A DNA stretch of 9,347 bases. Source: Eubacterium sp. (GTDB lineage Bacteria; Bacillota; Clostridia; Peptostreptococcales; Anaerovoracaceae). The stretch's first letter is position 1, and the number at the start of each line of letters is the position of its first letter. Of the stretch, positions 6,951 through 9,347 are shown in pieces. The stretch lies in the NCBI GenBank assembly GCA_017419895.1, contig JAFOKI010000021.1, forward strand, positions 1-9,347, in the 5' to 3' direction. The position numbers were made by a program, and so were the translations under genes. The notes beneath the pieces were generated by a model. That model made no database searches and was not told where the DNA came from. It was given only the letters and a program-made list of their open reading frames with translations.

Positions 6951-7376
6951 TTAGTCTTCTACTACGATACCCATACTTCTGGCGGTTCCTTTGATCATAG
7001 CGGCAGCCGCTTCCAGAGATGCCGCGTTCAGATCCGGCATTTTGATTTTTGCGATCTCTTCTACCTGAGCGTATGTGAGAGTCGCGACTTTCTTCTTGTT
7101 CGGTTCACCGGACGCATGATCGAGTCCAGCCGCTTTCTTGAGCAATACTGCTGCAGGCGGTGTCTTGGTGATGAACGTGAAAGATCTGTCTGCGTAGACC
7201 GTGATCACGACAGGAATGATCATTCCCGGCTGATCCGAAGTCTTAGCGTTGAACTGCTTGCAGAAGTCCATGATGTTTACACCATGCTGACCAAGCGCGG
7301 GTCCTACCGGCGGTGCGGGTGTAGCTGCTCCTGCAGGGATCTGAAGCTTGATATAACCTGTGATCTTTTTTGCCAT
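6951..7376 (-). CDS. rplK: 50S ribosomal protein L11
   Basis: L11 binds the GTPase-associated region of 23S rRNA at the base of the L7/L12 stalk, and is needed for RelA sensing and thiopeptide binding. All landmarks are present in 141 residues: [20 protein letters not shown] and [18 protein letters not shown] in the N-terminal domain with its proline-rich linker, then [19 protein letters not shown] and the rRNA-binding C-terminal domain ending in [12 protein letters not shown]. The ribosome binding site is AAAGGAGG, 7 nt from the ATG. It is 68 nt after nusG. Confidence 0.98.
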   Translation of the reverse strand: MAKKITGYIKLQIPAGAATPAPPVGPALGQHGVNIMDFCKQFNAKTSDQPGMIIPVVITVYADRSFTFITKTPPAAVLLKKAAGLDHASGEPNKKKVATLTYAQVEEIAKIKMPDLNAASLEAAAAMIKGTARSMGIVVED

Positions 7377-7412
7377 CTGATATCCTCCTTTCCCTGTTAT
7401 TTTTTATGTTAA

Positions 7413-7434
7413 GAACTGCGTTATGACGCCGTTC
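7413..7434 (-). promoter_or_regulatory. Hairpin in the nusG-rplK spacer, candidate L1 feedback site
   Basis: In the minus-strand RNA, GAAC-G-GCG and CGC-A-GUUC form a stem with one G-A mismatch and a 6-nt loop (UCAUAA). It lies about 37 nt before the rplK start. In E. coli, L1 represses rplKA by binding near the rplK start, which makes this a plausible place for such a site, but I cannot show that this stem resembles the rRNA target. No T-run follows, so it is not a terminator. Confidence 0.35.
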
Positions 7435-7444
7435 CCAATCAACA

Positions 7445-8026
7445 TCAGAACTTGTCGACCTGATCAAAACCGAGCTCGACTTTCGTGTCTCTTCCGAACA
7501 TCTCGATTTTGGCCTTGAGAACTTCCTTGGCGGCATCGACTTCCACGACCTCGCCGGAAAAGCCCTTGAACGGACCGCTTATGATCCTTACCAAATCTCC
7601 GACTGCGACATTCAGAACGATTTCGCTCTTCTCGATGTGCATTCTGGCGACTTCTTCCGCGCTCAGAGGAATAGGCTCCGAGCCGTGTCCGACGAAACCT
7701 GTAACGCCCTGCGTGTTTCTTACAAGATACCATGTCTCGTTGTTTACGATCATCTTGATGATGACGTAACCCGGGAACATTTTTTTCTGCTTGGTAACGC
7801 GCTTGCCGTTCCTGAGCTCGATGACGTTCTCGGTCGGAACCACGATCTCGAGGATCTTATCCTCCATACCGTTGTTCTTGACGATTTTCTCTATATTGTT
7901 TTTTACTTTGTTCTCGTGACCGGAATATGTATGAACTACATACCATCTGGGAGTACCGTCGCCACGGACGCCCTCCTCTTCCAGCGGTGAAAACACATTC
8001 CCGATCTTCTTTTCAGTTTCAGCCAT
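7445..8026 (-). CDS. nusG: Transcription termination/antitermination factor NusG, with N-terminal extension
   Basis: NusG binds the RNA polymerase clamp and controls pausing, Rho action and coupling. The NGN domain is clear from WYVVHTYSGHENKVKNNIE (residue 28 on) through MFPGYVIIKM (83-92) and LVRNTQGVTGFVG. The C-terminal KOW domain has VGDLVRIISGPFKGFSGEV (142-160). At 193 residues it is longer than the usual 170-180, because 27 acidic and glycine-containing residues stand before the first Trp. The start at 8026 is supported by GGAG 8 nt upstream and the short spacing to secE (15 nt); no ATG exists closer to the NGN domain. Confidence 0.97.
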   Translation of the reverse strand: MAETEKKIGNVFSPLEEEGVRGDGTPRWYVVHTYSGHENKVKNNIEKIVKNNGMEDKILEIVVPTENVIELRNGKRVTKQKKMFPGYVIIKMIVNNETWYLVRNTQGVTGFVGHGSEPIPLSAEEVARMHIEKSEIVLNVAVGDLVRIISGPFKGFSGEVVEVDAAKEVLKAKIEMFGRDTKVELGFDQVDKF

Positions 8027-8041
8027 TATATCGTTCTCCGA

Positions 8042-8386
8042 TTATGACAAAGTAATACCGAGCACTGCCTTAAGAAGTGCCAGGAATCCGGTGTCTATCA
8101 GCCAGAAACCGAGTGCGAAAACGGCGCATGTGCCGATAACGACTCCAGTGTATGTGATGAGTTCCTGTCTTGTCGGCCAGACGACCTTGCTCATTTCCAG
8201 CTTGACGCCCTTCAGATAATCGCGAATCGACTGCTTTTCCTTTTTCTTGCCCTGGGATTTCGCAGCCATCTTGCGGGCGCGTTCCATATTGGTCTCTTCG
8301 CCCTTTTTCTTTCCGGTCTGTACTTGTGCCGGGGCCTTTGACTGGACCTTTTTATTGTTATCCTGCTTAATATCTTTCTTCGCCAT
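8042..8386 (-). CDS. secE: Preprotein translocase subunit SecE with long basic N-terminal region
   Basis: SecE clamps SecY in the plasma-membrane translocon. The conserved core lies at residues 53-114: an amphipathic helix (SIRDYLKGVKLEMSKV), the VVWPTRQEL motif at 68-76, and one membrane helix (about 81-105). This is the single-span form typical of Gram-positive bacteria. The first 52 residues are highly charged, rich in Lys, Gln and Glu with KKK runs, and make the protein about 40-50 residues longer than the minimal form. The ATG has GGAG 7 nt upstream and lies 12 nt after the rpmG stop, so the two genes are translated in close order. Confidence 0.96.
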   Translation of the reverse strand: MAKKDIKQDNNKKVQSKAPAQVQTGKKKGEETNMERARKMAAKSQGKKKEKQSIRDYLKGVKLEMSKVVWPTRQELITYTGVVIGTCAVFALGFWLIDTGFLALLKAVLGITLS

Positions 8387-8398
8387 GATAACGCTCCA

Positions 8399-8548
8399 TT
8401 ATTTGGTTTCTTTGTGAACTGTCTCTTTCCTGCAGAACGGGCAGTATTTCTTCATTTCCATACGGTCCGGATTGTTCTTCTTGTTCTTGACCGTATTGTA
8501 GTTTCTCTGTTTGCATTCTGTGCAGGCAAGGATAACTTTGACTCTCAT
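8399..8548 (-). CDS. rpmG: 50S ribosomal protein L33, zinc-ribbon form
   Basis: This 49-residue protein starts [18 protein letters not shown] and ends [16 protein letters not shown]. Two CxxC pairs (CTEC at 9-12 and CPFC at 36-39) make the zinc ribbon, so this is the zinc-containing paralogue; bacteria with it often keep a second, Cys-free copy elsewhere. L33 sits near the E site of the 50S subunit. GGAGG lies 7 nt upstream of the ATG. It is the first gene of the ribosomal unit, about 80 nt after a strong promoter, and its stop lies 12 nt before secE. Confidence 0.97.
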   Translation of the reverse strand: MRVKVILACTECKQRNYNTVKNKKNNPDRMEMKKYCPFCRKETVHKETK

Positions 8549-8586
8549 TTCAGTCCTCCGAATCTTAGTTGTTTTTAATCAAATTC

Positions 8587-8607
8587 AGAGCCGGACTCGC
8601 CAGCTCT
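8587..8607 (-). other. Hairpin in the rpmG 5' leader
   Basis: In the minus-strand RNA, AGAGCUGG and CCGGCUCU form an 8-bp stem (one U-G pair) with a 5-nt loop. It sits about 20 nt into the predicted message and is followed by an A-rich stretch, not by U, so it is not a terminator. It may stabilise the 5' end or bind a protein; nothing in the sequence decides this. Confidence 0.45.
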
Positions 8608-8634
8608 GTCATTTTCGCATAAAGTCGCCTAATA

Positions 8635-8663
8635 AATATACACTTAATATCAGTCAATGTCAA
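8635..8663 (-). promoter_or_regulatory. Strong sigma-A promoter for the rpmG-secE-nusG-rplKA(JL) unit
   Basis: On the minus strand a perfect TTGACA (8663-8658) is separated by 17 bp from TATATT (8640-8635). The predicted start is at about 8630-8628, giving a leader of roughly 80 nt before rpmG. The -35 box is preceded by an A/T-rich stretch that could serve as an UP element. I found no equally good promoter further downstream before rplJ. Confidence 0.88.
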
Positions 8664-8725
8664 CAGTTTTTATTTTTATGATCCGGGTGTTTTTCGGTAA
8701 TTCTTCCCCATATGTCTGCCCGGTT
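8664..8725. other. Spacer between the peptidase gene and the rpmG promoter
   Basis: CCGGG (8683-8687) and CCCGG (8719-8723) could pair over a long 31-nt loop. On the plus strand this is followed by a T-rich tract, but no plus-strand gene precedes it. On the minus strand the following bases are A-rich, so no convincing terminator for the peptidase gene is seen. Read-through into rpmG is therefore possible. Confidence 0.4.
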
Positions 8726-9346
8726 CTATTTTTTCTTTTTCTTCTTGGTTTTGGTATCTTTTCCGTCGTCTTTATCCTTATCGTCGAATTTACCGAACAC
8801 CCTTGCGACTCCCGTCGGGGTCCTGTTGTATCTTCCTTCTCCCTTCCAGAGATTCTGGATGACGACACCGTATTTCGGCGACGCGTGGATGATTTTTCCG
8901 TCGCCCATGTACATGCCTACATGACCGGTCTTTCCGTTCTTTTCGATGAAGAAGATCAGATCCCCGGCTTTAAGCCCGCTCGTATCCTTCTTGGTGAGGG
9001 ACTTTTTCTCTTTCATCGCGTTCCACATCTCGCCCGGATAGCCGTGCGGGAGTTTGATACCGATCTCCTCGAATATTTTCCACATGAGTCTGGTGCAGTC
9101 TATGCGTTCTCTGGAATCGCCGTTTCCATAAGGTACGCCGACCCACGTCTCGGCGAACTTAAGGAGTTTCTCAATCTGTGAAAGATTCCGCTCCTCTTCT
9201 TCCGCCGCTTCACGTGCCTTGCGTTCTTCTTCCTTTTTGCGCTTTTCTTCTTTCTTGACTTTCTTGATAAACTGCGCGACTTCCTTCTTTTCTTCTTCTA
9301 TACGCTGGGCTTCCGCCTCTTCCGCTTCATATTCGGCAGCAGTTTT
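8726..9346 (-). CDS. NlpC/P60 (C40) cell-wall peptidase, N-terminus cut off by window edge
   Basis: The visible 206 residues are the C-terminal part of a probably secreted peptidoglycan endopeptidase. Residues 1-59 of the fragment are an extremely charged Glu/Lys/Arg/Ala helix, likely coiled coil, as in other clostridial hydrolases with a long N-terminal stalk. The catalytic domain follows: FAETWVGVPYGNG, then DCTRLM with the presumed nucleophile Cys84, AGDLIFF (127-133), GHVGMYMGDGKIIHAS with His142 as general base and His154 as third polar residue. The usual active-site motif is DCSGL, so Thr-Arg after Cys is unusual. The protein ends in an Asp/Lys tail with six consecutive lysines. It points the same way as rpmG but has no link in function. 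No start codon or signal peptide is in the window. Confidence 0.85.
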   Translation of the reverse strand, partial: KTAAEYEAEEAEAQRIEEEKKEVAQFIKKVKKEEKRKKEEERKAREAAEEEERNLSQIEKLLKFAETWVGVPYGNGDSRERIDCTRLMWKIFEEIGIKLPHGYPGEMWNAMKEKKSLTKKDTSGLKAGDLIFFIEKNGKTGHVGMYMGDGKIIHASPKYGVVIQNLWKGEGRYNRTPTGVARVFGKFDDKDKDDGKDTKTKKKKKK

Positions 9347-9347
9347 C

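Noticed and set aside
8025..8030. TATAAT on the minus strand overlapping the nusG start codon as a promoter
   Set aside because: No -35 box at a proper distance was seen, and a start there would lie inside nusG.
8387..8398. A tRNA-Trp gene at the rpmG-secE gap, as in some Gram-positive bacteria
   Set aside because: The gap is only 12 nt, and no cloverleaf was noticed anywhere in the window.
8657..9181. Plus-strand open frame with a very hydrophobic start, resembling a membrane protein
   Set aside because: The hydrophobic residues are the complement of the Lys/Asp-rich tail of the minus-strand peptidase, whose conserved NlpC/P60 motifs show which strand codes.
1..9347. CRISPR array, insertion sequence, attachment site or transposase near the lar cassette
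   Set aside because: No repeated spacer pattern, terminal inverted repeats, target duplications or transposase-like frames were seen.

Overview
The window is a piece of bacterial chromosome holding the conserved rpmG-secE-nusG-rplK-rplA-rplJ-rplL cluster and most of rpoB, all on the minus strand. A two-gene plus-strand nickel-pincer-nucleotide cofactor cassette (larE-larB) is wedged between rplL and rpoB. The short single-membrane-span SecE, zinc-ribbon L33, strong AGGAGG-type ribosome binding sites, consensus sigma-A promoters and a Bacillus-style L10 leader point to Bacillota. Class Clostridia is the likely placement, at roughly 50% G+C by eye. Genus cannot be told from the sequence.

Layout on the minus strand, in transcription order from the right edge. 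First comes the C-terminal part of an NlpC/P60 peptidase gene (9346-8726, cut by the right edge). A near-perfect sigma-A promoter (8635-8663) follows, then rpmG, secE, nusG, rplK and rplA, tightly packed. An L10-type autoregulatory leader with an attenuator (6057-6160) precedes rplJ and rplL. A bidirectional intrinsic terminator (4966-4996) closes the unit. On the plus strand, larE (about 3350-4204) and larB (4223-4906) run toward that same terminator. Back on the minus strand, rpoB has its own consensus promoter (3228-3256) and runs off the left edge after 1059 codons, before its C-terminus; rpoC would be expected beyond.

How the parts work together: rpmG to rplL supply the 50S stalk proteins (L11, L10, L7/L12), the L1 stalk, L33, the NusG elongation factor and the SecE translocon subunit. 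The rplJL part carries a readable RNA switch. The conserved L10-binding strand can pair either within the L10 leader or with the 5' arm of the terminator hairpin just upstream of rplJ. rpoB is uncoupled from this control because the bidirectional terminator and the opposing lar cassette lie between, and it has its own promoter. LarB and LarE perform the first and last-but-one chemical stages of nickel-pincer cofactor synthesis. LarC (nickel insertion) and any client enzyme such as LarA are not in this window.

I did not find a wholly new system. The points most worth following up are the lar cassette splitting the rplL-rpoB junction, the divergent rpoB/larE promoter region, the L10 attenuator, and an unusual NlpC/P60 active-site motif.
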